NCBI GenBank assembly: GCA_013329855.1
Contig: DUJI01000210.1
Coordinates: 1-6,182, forward strand
Reading direction: 5' to 3'
DNA: 6,182 nucleotides
Origin: Thermoplasmata archaeon
Lineage (GTDB): Archaea; Thermoplasmatota; Thermoplasmata; RBG-16-68-12
This document shows, one piece after another, positions 1 through 5,543 of this stretch (positions are counted from its first letter, which is position 1; every line of letters begins with the position of its first letter). The notes beneath the pieces are model-generated. The model was not told the DNA's origin. It ran no database searches and worked only from the letters and a program-made list of their open reading frames with translations. Both the position numbers and the translations under genes were made by a program.

Positions 1-132
1 CGCGCGGGCGACTCCCCTGGCCGCGCTCGACTTGCCGGAGCCGGAGGGACCATCCACCGCGATCACGATTCCCGCTCCCGGGGGCGGCCCCGGCTCTCGC
101 CCATCTGCGGTGCTCGTAGCCGAATTCGTCAC
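1..132 (-). CDS. cmk: Cytidylate kinase, N-terminal fragment (cut by left edge)
   Basis: This is the start of a (d)CMP kinase, the cytosolic enzyme that phosphorylates CMP and dCMP with ATP in pyrimidine nucleotide metabolism. Read on the minus strand, 44 codons are present. After a Pro/Gly-rich lead of about 20 residues comes a hydrophobic strand and P-loop, IVIAVDGPSGSGKSS (residues 22-36), then AARGVARA, the pattern at the front of bacterial Cmk proteins. I chose the GTG at 130-132 because it overlaps a TGA of an upstream minus-strand frame (GTGA), a usual junction in bacterial operons. No clear Shine-Dalgarno is visible. The rest of the protein, about 180 residues in the family, lies outside the window. 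The DGPSGSGKSS and RGVARA wording recalls actinobacterial Cmk, which disagrees with the archaeal core next to it. Another P-loop kinase is possible but less likely. Confidence 0.68.
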   Translation of the reverse strand, partial: MTNSATSTADGREPGPPPGAGIVIAVDGPSGSGKSSAARGVARA

Positions 133-159
133 GCAGGTGATGCTACCGGCCAGCCGCCA

Positions 160-1620
160 GCGCTCAGCGCGACCGTCAGCGGCGCGACCCTGTACTTCCG
201 GTACGCGTTCCAGGGCAACCTGACCGTGCCACCGGGGACCTCGTCCCTCGTGTACACGGTCATGACCTCCCGCTCCCTGGACAACACGACGGTCACGGGG
301 ACCGTCTACCTGAACGGGGCGGGGGCCGACGCCTCCCTGTCCTTCATCGCGGAATCGGGCGGCGCGCTGAACGCCACGACCACCGCCGCGATGGACGGCA
401 CGTACTCCGTGTCCCTGGCTCCCGGCGCGTACGTCCTCTACGCGACCCGGACCGTGGGCTCCGCGGCCTTCCTCGGGAGGGTGAACGTGCCCCACGCCGC
501 CTCCTTCGGCAACCCGATCGTCCTGGATTCCGCGTTCCAGCTCTCCGGGGTCACCCTGGACCCCGCCGGCGTCCCCGTGACGGCCGGCCTGAACGTCACG
601 GGCGCGGCCACCCTGTCCCTGACCACGGGCTCGAACGGCGCGTACCAGGTGCTCCTCCCCGAAGGCACGTACACGCTGACCGCGGACCGCAGCCAGACGG
701 AGCAGGGCATGGTCGTCTCCTACCAGGGGACCGCGACGTTCACCCTGGCCTCGGACACCGTGGTCAACCTTCAGCTCGGGCGCGTGGAGCAGCACTCCGT
801 CACCCTCACCTGGGACGCGACCGAGAACCGCACGGTCCCCGCGGGCGGCGCTGTGACGTACACGATCACCGTGGCCAACACGGGCAACCTGCAGGACACG
901 TTCGCCCTCTCCGGGAGCACGGCCGGCTGGACCTTCGCCTTCTCCCCCGCCACGATCACCCTGAACTACGGGACGGCGCCCCACTCCGTGCCCGTCACGG
1001 TGACCATCCAGTCCCCCACGAACGCGCTCGTGGCCCACCCGCCCGTGACCATCACAGCCACGTCCACCGCGGACAACACGGCCCAGGGTAGCGTCGTGGT
1101 CGACGTGGGGATCGTGCGCACCCGCGGCCTCACGGCCCAGGTGGATCCACTCTCCGGGACCTTCGACGGGACCTACCTGAACTACACGGTGAACGTCCGG
1201 AACACGGGGAACGCGCCCGAGACCGTGGACGTGTCTGTCCAGAACCCCGGCGACATCGGCGCGTCCGGGTGGCAGGCCCGCCTCGTGGCCGCGGGCAGCG
1301 GGCCGCTGTCCGGGCTCACCCTGACCAACCTCACCGTGCCGGCGAACTCGACCGCGAGCGCCCGGCTGGTCCTCAGGAGCGCGGGGGCCCACGGCGGGAC
1401 CACCGTGGTCCTGAACGCGGCCGCCGTGGATACCCCCTCCGTGTCCGCCCAGACCGTCTACACGGCGACCCTGCCCGCGCTCACGGTCCCCGCAGGCGCC
1501 AGCGTGAGCGGGAGCGGCGTGTCCCTGTTCGTGCCGCCCAACGTCCTCCTCTTCGCCGCGATCGGCGGTGCGGTGGCCGCCGCGATTGCCGCCCTGTACC
1601 TGACCCGGCGGAGGCGATGA
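160..1620 (+). CDS. Membrane-anchored surface protein with beta-sandwich repeats, N-terminus missing
   Basis: This is probably an extracellular protein held in the membrane by its C-terminus. Counting from the GTG at 226 (464 residues), residues about 19-104 and 105-190 look like two carboxypeptidase-regulatory-like modules (strings such as GTVYLNG, DGTYSVSLAPGAYVLYA, NGAYQVLLPEGTYTLTA). Residues about 191-295 and 300-430 look like two NEW3/CARDB-like modules (YTITVANTGNLQDTF, YTVNVRNTGNAPETV). A hydrophobic helix at about 440-460 is followed by TRRRR. At least seven N-x-S/T sequons suggest glycosylation. The GTG at 226 is unlikely to be the real start: the frame is open upstream and already protein-like from about 160 (ALSATVSGATLYF), with no signal peptide. 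Further left it turns into non-protein-like text opposite the cytidylate kinase fragment, so the N-terminus was probably lost at a junction. It overlaps the next gene by four bases. The exact function is unknown. Confidence 0.78.
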   Translation, partial: ALSATVSGATLYFRYAFQGNLTVPPGTSSLVYTVMTSRSLDNTTVTGTVYLNGAGADASLSFIAESGGALNATTTAAMDGTYSVSLAPGAYVLYATRTVGSAAFLGRVNVPHAASFGNPIVLDSAFQLSGVTLDPAGVPVTAGLNVTGAATLSLTTGSNGAYQVLLPEGTYTLTADRSQTEQGMVVSYQGTATFTLASDTVVNLQLGRVEQHSVTLTWDATENRTVPAGGAVTYTITVANTGNLQDTFALSGSTAGWTFAFSPATITLNYGTAPHSVPVTVTIQSPTNALVAHPPVTITATSTADNTAQGSVVVDVGIVRTRGLTAQVDPLSGTFDGTYLNYTVNVRNTGNAPETVDVSVQNPGDIGASGWQARLVAAGSGPLSGLTLTNLTVPANSTASARLVLRSAGAHGGTTVVLNAAAVDTPSVSAQTVYTATLPALTVPAGASVSGSGVSLFVPPNVLLFAAIGGAVAAAIAALYLTRRRR

Positions 1621-2390
1621 CCACGCGCCGGTTCGTCCTGGCCCTGGTCCTCCTGGCCGTCGTCGGCGCCACCCTGGCCGCGTCCGCGGCCGCGAGCGGC
1701 CCCCTCCTCTTCGACCTCCACGGCCCGACGGCCATCGCGCCGGGTCAGAACGCCGTGTTCAACGTGACCGCCTCGGGCGGGCCCGACGGGAACGTCACCT
1801 ACTCCGTCGTGTACTACATCGAGGGCACCAACACGTCGGGAGGCGCCCCGCTCTCCTCCTCGCCCGGGCGGACCAGCGGGAACCAGACCACCCTCCAGAT
1901 CAACGTGACGGCCCCCACCTTGGAGCAGACGGTCACCCTGGTCGTGACCCTGGAGGCGACCCCCGAGGCCGGGTCCGTCCAGAACGTCACGAGGACGTTC
2001 TCCATCACCGTGGTCAAGCCCATCGTGCTGACGGCGACCTTTCACAACGGGGGCACGACAACCGCGCTGAACATCACGGTCCGATGGTACGTCGACGGGG
2101 CCCTCGTGGGCACGAGCCAGATCGCCCGGATTGCCTCCAACGCGGACGCGACGGTCACGTTCAACTACCTGCCCGTGGGACTGGCCCCGGGCGAGCACAC
2201 CCTCCGCGTGGAGGCGGACCTGGACCACAACAACGTGATCGACCCGTCCAAGGGCGAGGTGGTCACGTCGACCCTGTTCTACAGCCAGGTCTCGGAACCC
2301 GCGACGGGCTGGACCATCCTCCTGGGCATCGGGGTCTTCATCCCCGTGTTCCTCGGGGTCGTCGCCCTGCGGCGCCGCGGCCAGCGGTGA
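1617..2390 (+). CDS. Secreted, C-terminally anchored surface protein with CARDB-like domain
   Basis: The encoded protein has 257 residues. It opens with MTTRRFVLALVLLAVVGATL, a typical signal peptide, with likely cleavage near residues 24-27 (ASAAASG). Residues about 28-130 form a Thr/Val/Asn-rich beta-sandwich region. Residues about 134-222 resemble a CARDB-type adhesion module (TATFHNGGTTTALNITVRWY), ending in an acidic loop DLDHNNVIDP that could bind calcium. A membrane helix at about 231-251 is followed by RRRGQR, so the protein should face outward with a short basic tail inside. Seven N-x-S/T sequons are present. The ATG at 1617 lies inside the preceding gene's stop (ATGA), and GGAGG at 1610-1614 sits just before it, supporting this start and coupled translation. 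The TGA at 2388-2390 touches the stop of the convergent operon. It is probably a partner of the preceding surface protein. The function is unknown beyond envelope or adhesion. Confidence 0.82.
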   Translation: MTTRRFVLALVLLAVVGATLAASAAASGPLLFDLHGPTAIAPGQNAVFNVTASGGPDGNVTYSVVYYIEGTNTSGGAPLSSSPGRTSGNQTTLQINVTAPTLEQTVTLVVTLEATPEAGSVQNVTRTFSITVVKPIVLTATFHNGGTTTALNITVRWYVDGALVGTSQIARIASNADATVTFNYLPVGLAPGEHTLRVEADLDHNNVIDPSKGEVVTSTLFYSQVSEPATGWTILLGIGVFIPVFLGVVALRRRGQR

Positions 2391-3002
2391 CTACGCCAGC
2401 TCCAGGATCCAGACGTCCGCGTGGTTGCGCAGGAGCATGCCCAGCTTGGTGCGGGAGATCCCCGCCCGGGCGAGGAGCGGGTCCAGTCGGTCCTCGGGGG
2501 GCATCATCACCGTGCCGTCCACCCAGGCCGTGGCGATCGTCTCGTAGCGGACGCCCTTGCCGCCCACCTTGATCCGGGCCGCCGCCGTCTCGCGGAACGT
2601 GTGTAGGACGATGTGGAACGAGGTCACCGCCGTGGGGCGCACCCTCTCGTTGAAGTAGTCGGCGACCTGCTTGTGGACGGGGGCGAAGGACCCGACCCGC
2701 TTGGCGTACTCGCGCCAGCCGCGGTCGAACGGCGACCGGGGCGTGGTCATGGCGTGCTCCGTCACGGGCTGGACGTCCTCGAACGTGGCCAGGATGGACT
2801 GCCCGGAGACCAGCGCGCCGAGGAACTCGGGCCACGAGGCGTACTCCTCCTTGGGCATCGTGTTCCCCAGGTTCTTCGCGAGGCTGACCAGGTAGTTGTT
2901 GAGGCCCTGCACGCCGACCTTCGTGGCGAGGTCCTCGAGGAACAGGGCCGTGGCGACCTCCACGAAGGGGTTGCACTCGGGCATGCGCGCCTCCGCGGGC
3001 AT
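2391..3002 (-). CDS. Protein of unknown family, paralog of the preceding operon gene
   Basis: This is a 203-residue soluble protein with no signal peptide or membrane helix, in a family I do not recognise. Its first half aligns with the neighbouring 208-residue protein without gaps at a constant offset of 10 residues over about 72 positions, roughly one third identical. Shared positions include E23 D24, G30, G33, M49, K51 E52, Y54, W57, F60, G67, D76 V77, P79 and T81. The C-termini also match loosely (MLLRNHADVWILEL against ALLRNYECVYALVM), so the two probably arose by tandem duplication. The Cys/His cluster of the partner is not kept: this protein has a single Cys (C10) and reads SFHIVLHTFRE in that region. 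The ATG overlaps the upstream stop by one base (TGATG), with GGGGG six bases before it. An internal start at residue 7 is possible. It is the last gene of the operon. Confidence 0.8.
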   Translation of the reverse strand: MPAEARMPECNPFVEVATALFLEDLATKVGVQGLNNYLVSLAKNLGNTMPKEEYASWPEFLGALVSGQSILATFEDVQPVTEHAMTTPRSPFDRGWREYAKRVGSFAPVHKQVADYFNERVRPTAVTSFHIVLHTFRETAAARIKVGGKGVRYETIATAWVDGTVMMPPEDRLDPLLARAGISRTKLGMLLRNHADVWILELA

Positions 3003-3628
3003 CAGCGGCCCCCTTTCAGGCGCGCCCCGCGCATGACCAGCGCGTAGACGCATTCGTAGTTCCGGAGCAAGGCCCGGACGTGCTCCTCGTTGATGTTCAC
3101 CATAGCCACGTTCTTCGAGGAGATCTTCGTCTCGCCGCTCCAGCCACGGGTCGCAAGCAGGTAGGAAACCAGCGGGTTGCCCGAGACGGTCACGTTCTTC
3201 GCGATCTCCTCGCGGAACCGCTCGTGGAACACGCAGAAGTTGCACACGGCGATGTTGTGCACGTTCGCGTTGTACTCCTCCATGACCACGGCGTCCCCGG
3301 GGCTCATCCGGCCCACCGCGTACCGCGTCCGGAAGATCGTGGGCACGTAGCAGCACTGCTTCATCGCGTACAGGTACCCGACCACGTCCCCGTCCACGTC
3401 CGTGATGGCCATGTCCGTGAGGGGCGTGACGTCGCCCTCGATGCTGAAGGCCGTGCGGCCCTCCCGCACGGCGACGTTGAAGGAGGTCCATCCGAGGTAC
3501 GCCTCCTTCCCCATCCGGGAGGCCAGGGCGTCCCCGACCCGCTGCCAGAACTCGACGACGCCGTCGGCCCCGGCTTTCTCGATCATGTCCTCGATCAGGG
3601 AGGCGAGCGCGACGTCGAGCATGGTCAC
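3002..3628 (-). CDS. Protein of unknown family with a Cys/His cluster (possible metal site)
   Basis: This is a 208-residue predicted cytosolic protein of a family I do not recognise. The N-terminal part (about 4-60) is mainly helical, with ED at 13-14 and MGKEAYLGW at 39-47. The middle carries C92 C93, then H124-x4-C129-x2-C132-x2-H135 in the string HNIAVCNFCVFHERF, a spacing suited to zinc or another metal. The tail ends ALLRNYECVYALVM followed by a basic stretch. The next gene downstream is a diverged paralog without these cysteines. It starts 18 bases after the Roadblock-like gene. GGAG at 3633-3636 fits the GTG at 3626-3628 (4-base spacer) or, less well, the ATG at 3620-3622 (10-base spacer), so the first two residues are uncertain. 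A small-molecule or redox sensing role is a guess from the cysteines and the signalling-like context. Confidence 0.82.
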   Translation of the reverse strand: MTMLDVALASLIEDMIEKAGADGVVEFWQRVGDALASRMGKEAYLGWTSFNVAVREGRTAFSIEGDVTPLTDMAITDVDGDVVGYLYAMKQCCYVPTIFRTRYAVGRMSPGDAVVMEEYNANVHNIAVCNFCVFHERFREEIAKNVTVSGNPLVSYLLATRGWSGETKISSKNVAMVNINEEHVRALLRNYECVYALVMRGARLKGGR

Positions 3629-3646
3629 AGGGCTCCGGTCATGGGC

Positions 3647-4435
3647 TCACACGAAGGACGACAGGACGCCGTCCAGGTACGTCTTCCACTCCTTCTCCGC
3701 GCGGTCCGCGACCGTGTCGCCCCGGATCTCGCGGAGCTTCTCGAGCACGAGGCGGAGGAACCGGTTCCAGTGGTCCCGGGTCATGTAGGCGGAGGAGGTC
3801 CCGACCTCGTTGTACGCCAGGGTGAGCGTCTCCTCCAGGGGACCCGGGCCAATCAGGCTCCCGAGCCGCTGGCGGAAGTACGTCTCGATCTCCTTGTTCT
3901 TCTTGAATTCCTTCGTCTCGCCGAACTTCTGGACGAAGAGGATCCGGGTGAGCCGCTTGAGCTCCGCGCCGACGGCCTCGTCGTACGCGGCGAGCACCTC
4001 GGGCGTGACGGGCTTCTCCTCGAACAGGTGGCGCACGACGATGGCCGTCGTGACGACGTTGGCGAGGACGCCCTGCATCTTCGTGATCTCCACGGGCTTC
4101 GTCGTCAAGAAGACGAGGAACGCGCGGTCGCCCACGCCGCTGATGATCACCGTGCCCGCCTCGAACTGCTCCACGGACATCATCATGTTCTGCCCGCTCA
4201 GCTGGTTGCAGATGTGGGCCAGGTTGCCCTTGAGGAGGTTCAGGAGGCGGTATTCCCGCGGGTTGAGTTCGTTGGGGATGGAGGACGCGAAGATCCGGCC
4301 GTCCACCCCGAGGAACATGGCGATGTCCAGGGCGTTGTCCTCGCGGCACCGGCCGAGCTCCGTCTCGAGGAGGAGCTTGAGGTGGCCGACCGTCTCGGCC
4401 CCCATGGTCTTGTCGACCTTGCTGGCGTAGGGCAT
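3647..4435 (-). CDS. Roadblock/LC7-like regulatory protein with C-terminal helical extension
   Basis: The product has 262 residues. Residues about 15-135 have the layout of a Roadblock/LC7 domain: a long helix, a strand-turn-strand AMFLGVDGRIFASSIP (39-54), a second helix through NLLKGNLAHICNQLSG (66-81), strands at TVIISGVGDRAFLVFL (95-110) and a closing helix. Known Roadblock proteins, such as bacterial MglB and dynein light chains, dimerise and regulate or scaffold nucleotide-binding partners, usually small GTPases. No GTPase is visible here; the neighbour is a KaiC-like ATPase. Residues about 136-262 add a mostly helical, charged extension (KEFKKNKEIETYFRQRLG, EKLREIRGD) that I do not recognise. 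The ATG directly follows the ATPase stop (TAG then ATG), implying coupled translation and a stoichiometric link. The Roadblock call rests on pattern only. A Longin- or profilin-like fold is the alternative. Confidence 0.76.
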   Translation of the reverse strand: MPYASKVDKTMGAETVGHLKLLLETELGRCREDNALDIAMFLGVDGRIFASSIPNELNPREYRLLNLLKGNLAHICNQLSGQNMMMSVEQFEAGTVIISGVGDRAFLVFLTTKPVEITKMQGVLANVVTTAIVVRHLFEEKPVTPEVLAAYDEAVGAELKRLTRILFVQKFGETKEFKKNKEIETYFRQRLGSLIGPGPLEETLTLAYNEVGTSSAYMTRDHWNRFLRLVLEKLREIRGDTVADRAEKEWKTYLDGVLSSFV

Positions 4436-5326
4436 CTAGGCGCCCCGCTTCAACCCGTAGGAGTTGAAGAGGATCTGGAGGGCTTCCTCGGGGGAGTAGT
4501 CGTAGTCCCAGTTCTCCTGCATGAGCCGGATCCGGTCCAGGACGCGCGCGGGGGCCTTGAGCCCCTGCGCGGTCTTCAGCGCCTCCTCGAACGTCTTCGC
4601 GTGGGACCGCGTGGTCTCCTCGGCCATCTGGACGGGGCTCGTCCGCACGACGATGCCCACGCCGCGGGCGAAGAGGTACGGATACACGCCCTCGCCGTGG
4701 TGGACGCCTCGCATCTTGAGGATCTTCAACGTCCGGTTGAAGGCGCCGCCGATGGGATAGTACTCCAGATGGACCGCGCCGTCGGAGAGGTAGATGGGCA
4801 GGAGGACGTCCTCCCCGACCGTCTCGCCGGGGCGGGCATGCTCCTCGACCGTGCACAGGACCACGCCGAGTTCCTTGAGCGTGTAGAACAGCTTCCCGAT
4901 CAGCTCGCGCTGCTCGAGCTTGTCCTGGGTCGCCCAGATCACGGGGGTCATGGGGTCGATGACCACGCGGGTCGGGATGTTGTAGTCCGCGCGCGCCTTG
5001 ACCAGCTGGGGCAGCTGCTCCTCGATCATCTTCTTGAAGTTCTTGCCCTTGAGGTGGATGAAGAAGAGGCTCTTCTCGTAATACTTCCGCAGATCGAAGC
5101 CCATGAGGTCCGCCTCGCGCATGATCTGCTCCGGAGGCTCCTCCAGGGTCACGTACAGCGCCTGTTCGCCCTGTTCGACGCCCTCCATGAGGAACTGGAC
5201 CGCGAAGGTCGACTTGCCCGTGCCGCTGGAACCCAGCAACACGATGGTCGACTTGGGGTAGAATCCGCCTTCGATCAGGTCGTCGAGACCGGGAATCCCG
5301 CTGGACACCTTCTCCTTGTCCGCCAT
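4436..5326 (-). CDS. KaiC-like (RecA/RadA superfamily) single-domain ATPase
   Basis: This is a 296-residue P-loop ATPase of the KaiC/Rad55-like group common in archaea. The front VSSGIPGLDDLIEGGFYPKS (7-26) is the usual KaiC lead-in. Walker A is GSSGTGKST (32-40), the paired glutamates E62 E63 of VTLEEPPEQI match the catalytic EE of KaiC, Walker B is RVVID (120-124), and KMRG (204-207) matches the conserved late motif. One ATPase domain is present, against two in cyanobacterial KaiC, so a circadian role is not implied. Such proteins act as ATP-driven oligomeric switches in signalling or motility. Residues about 235-296 form a helical tail (KTFEEALKTAQGLK, EEALQILFNSYG) that may contact partners. 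I chose the ATG at 5324-5326 because GGGGGGAG lies four bases before it. An in-frame ATG at 5348-5350 would add eight residues. It is the first gene of the operon, behind a TATA-like box. Confidence 0.93.
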   Translation of the reverse strand: MADKEKVSSGIPGLDDLIEGGFYPKSTIVLLGSSGTGKSTFAVQFLMEGVEQGEQALYVTLEEPPEQIMREADLMGFDLRKYYEKSLFFIHLKGKNFKKMIEEQLPQLVKARADYNIPTRVVIDPMTPVIWATQDKLEQRELIGKLFYTLKELGVVLCTVEEHARPGETVGEDVLLPIYLSDGAVHLEYYPIGGAFNRTLKILKMRGVHHGEGVYPYLFARGVGIVVRTSPVQMAEETTRSHAKTFEEALKTAQGLKAPARVLDRIRLMQENWDYDYSPEEALQILFNSYGLKRGA

Positions 5327-5330
5327 GATG

Positions 5331-5338
5331 CTCCCCCC
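5331..5338 (-). promoter_or_regulatory. Ribosome binding site of the KaiC-like gene
   Basis: On the minus strand this reads GGGGGGAG and ends four bases before the ATG at 5324-5326. It decides between that ATG and the in-frame ATG at 5348-5350, which has no comparable purine run in front of it. Confidence 0.6.
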
Positions 5339-5350
5339 GCGGCTCCGCAT

Positions 5351-5364
5351 CCCCGGAGACGGGG
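5351..5364 (-). other. Small perfect hairpin in the predicted leader of the KaiC operon
   Basis: The two arms CCCCG (5351-5355) and CGGGG (5360-5364) pair perfectly around a four-base loop, which reads TCTC on the transcribed minus strand. It lies between the TATA-like box and the ribosome binding site, about 25 bases before the start codon, so it would sit in the 5' leader if transcription starts near 5387. In GC-rich DNA a five-pair stem is common by chance, so any regulatory role is speculative. Confidence 0.3.
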
Positions 5365-5408
5365 CGGGCGGGCAGCCTGCTCGAGGTTCGGGAAACGATG
5401 AAAAGTCC

Positions 5409-5418
5409 TTTTAAAAAG
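5409..5418 (-). promoter_or_regulatory. Archaeal-type TATA box for the KaiC operon
   Basis: The minus strand reads CTTTTTAAAA, the most AT-rich patch in an otherwise GC-rich region. It lies in the gap between the stop of the upstream minus-strand gene (5471) and the KaiC-like ATG (5326). Archaeal TATA boxes sit about 26 bases before the start of transcription, which would place the start near 5387 and give a leader of about 60 bases. No clear BRE purine pair is seen just upstream (GACGTG). The T-runs could also help end transcription of the upstream gene. No other promoter is needed for the three following genes, given their spacing. Confidence 0.6.
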
Positions 5419-5470
5419 CACGTCGGCCTGGCTATCGCGGTTGAGAACGAGTCGCGGCGGTCCCGCGGGC

Positions 5471-5542
5471 TCAGAACTTCCCGCGGATCGCGTCCAGCTT
5501 CTTCGTCAGCTCGTGGCTCTGGGCCGCCACGGCGAGCTCGCC
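5471..5542 (-). CDS. C-terminal tail of an archaeal-side protein, possibly a chemoreceptor (N-terminus lost)
   Basis: On the minus strand the last 23 codons before a TGA read [15 protein letters not shown] followed by LDAIRGKF. This amphipathic end resembles the C-terminus of methyl-accepting chemotaxis proteins, which often finish with an alanine/glutamate-rich helix and a short basic-aromatic tail. Beyond about 5540 the same frame runs opposite a clear GGDEF coding region and no longer looks like protein, so the gene appears cut at a junction. It lies upstream of, and on the same strand as, the KaiC operon, separated by about 145 bases holding the TATA-like box. The identification is weak because the piece is short. 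Confidence 0.35.
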   Translation of the reverse strand, partial: GELAVAAQSHELTKKLDAIRGKF

Positions 5543-5543
5543 G
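5530..5543. repeat. Perfect 14-base palindrome at the archaeal/bacterial junction
   Basis: CGGCGAGCTCGCCG equals its own reverse complement. It marks the place where minus-strand protein-like coding (to the left) gives way to plus-strand GGDEF coding (to the right). Such a site could act as microhomology in a chimeric join. It could also be coincidence in GC-rich DNA. Confidence 0.6.

Noticed and set aside
155..190. A direct or inverted repeat at the left junction (repeated CAGCG elements)
   Set aside because: The matches are only five to six bases and common in GC-rich DNA, unlike the 14-base palindrome at the right junction.
32..223. A short plus-strand frame starting with TTG at 32
   Set aside because: It is the shadow of the cytidylate kinase fragment; the P-loop DGPSGSGKSS is read on the opposite strand.
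1458..2228. A 256-codon minus-strand open frame opposite the surface proteins
   Set aside because: Low-complexity Gly/Arg/Asp-rich text without motifs, antisense to a gene with a clear signal peptide and membrane helix.
3639..4856. A 405-codon open frame on the minus strand overlapping the ATPase and Roadblock-like genes
   Set aside because: It is a shifted frame of those genes with Arg/Pro/Gly-rich text. The KaiC motifs and the adjoining stop/start lie in the other frame.
4436..5326. Circadian-clock KaiC
   Set aside because: Only one ATPase domain is present and there is no kaiA or kaiB nearby. Single-domain KaiC relatives are widespread in archaea with other roles.
3080..5401. A 773-codon open frame on the plus strand
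   Set aside because: It lies opposite three well-supported minus-strand genes. Its translation is dominated by His, Arg, Asp, Glu, Val and Leu with no recognisable motif, as expected when GC-rich codons suppress stops in the antisense frame.
5407..5418. The same AT-rich patch as a plus-strand promoter
   Set aside because: The element is nearly symmetric, but no plus-strand gene begins downstream; the GGDEF frame starts in mid-domain after a junction.
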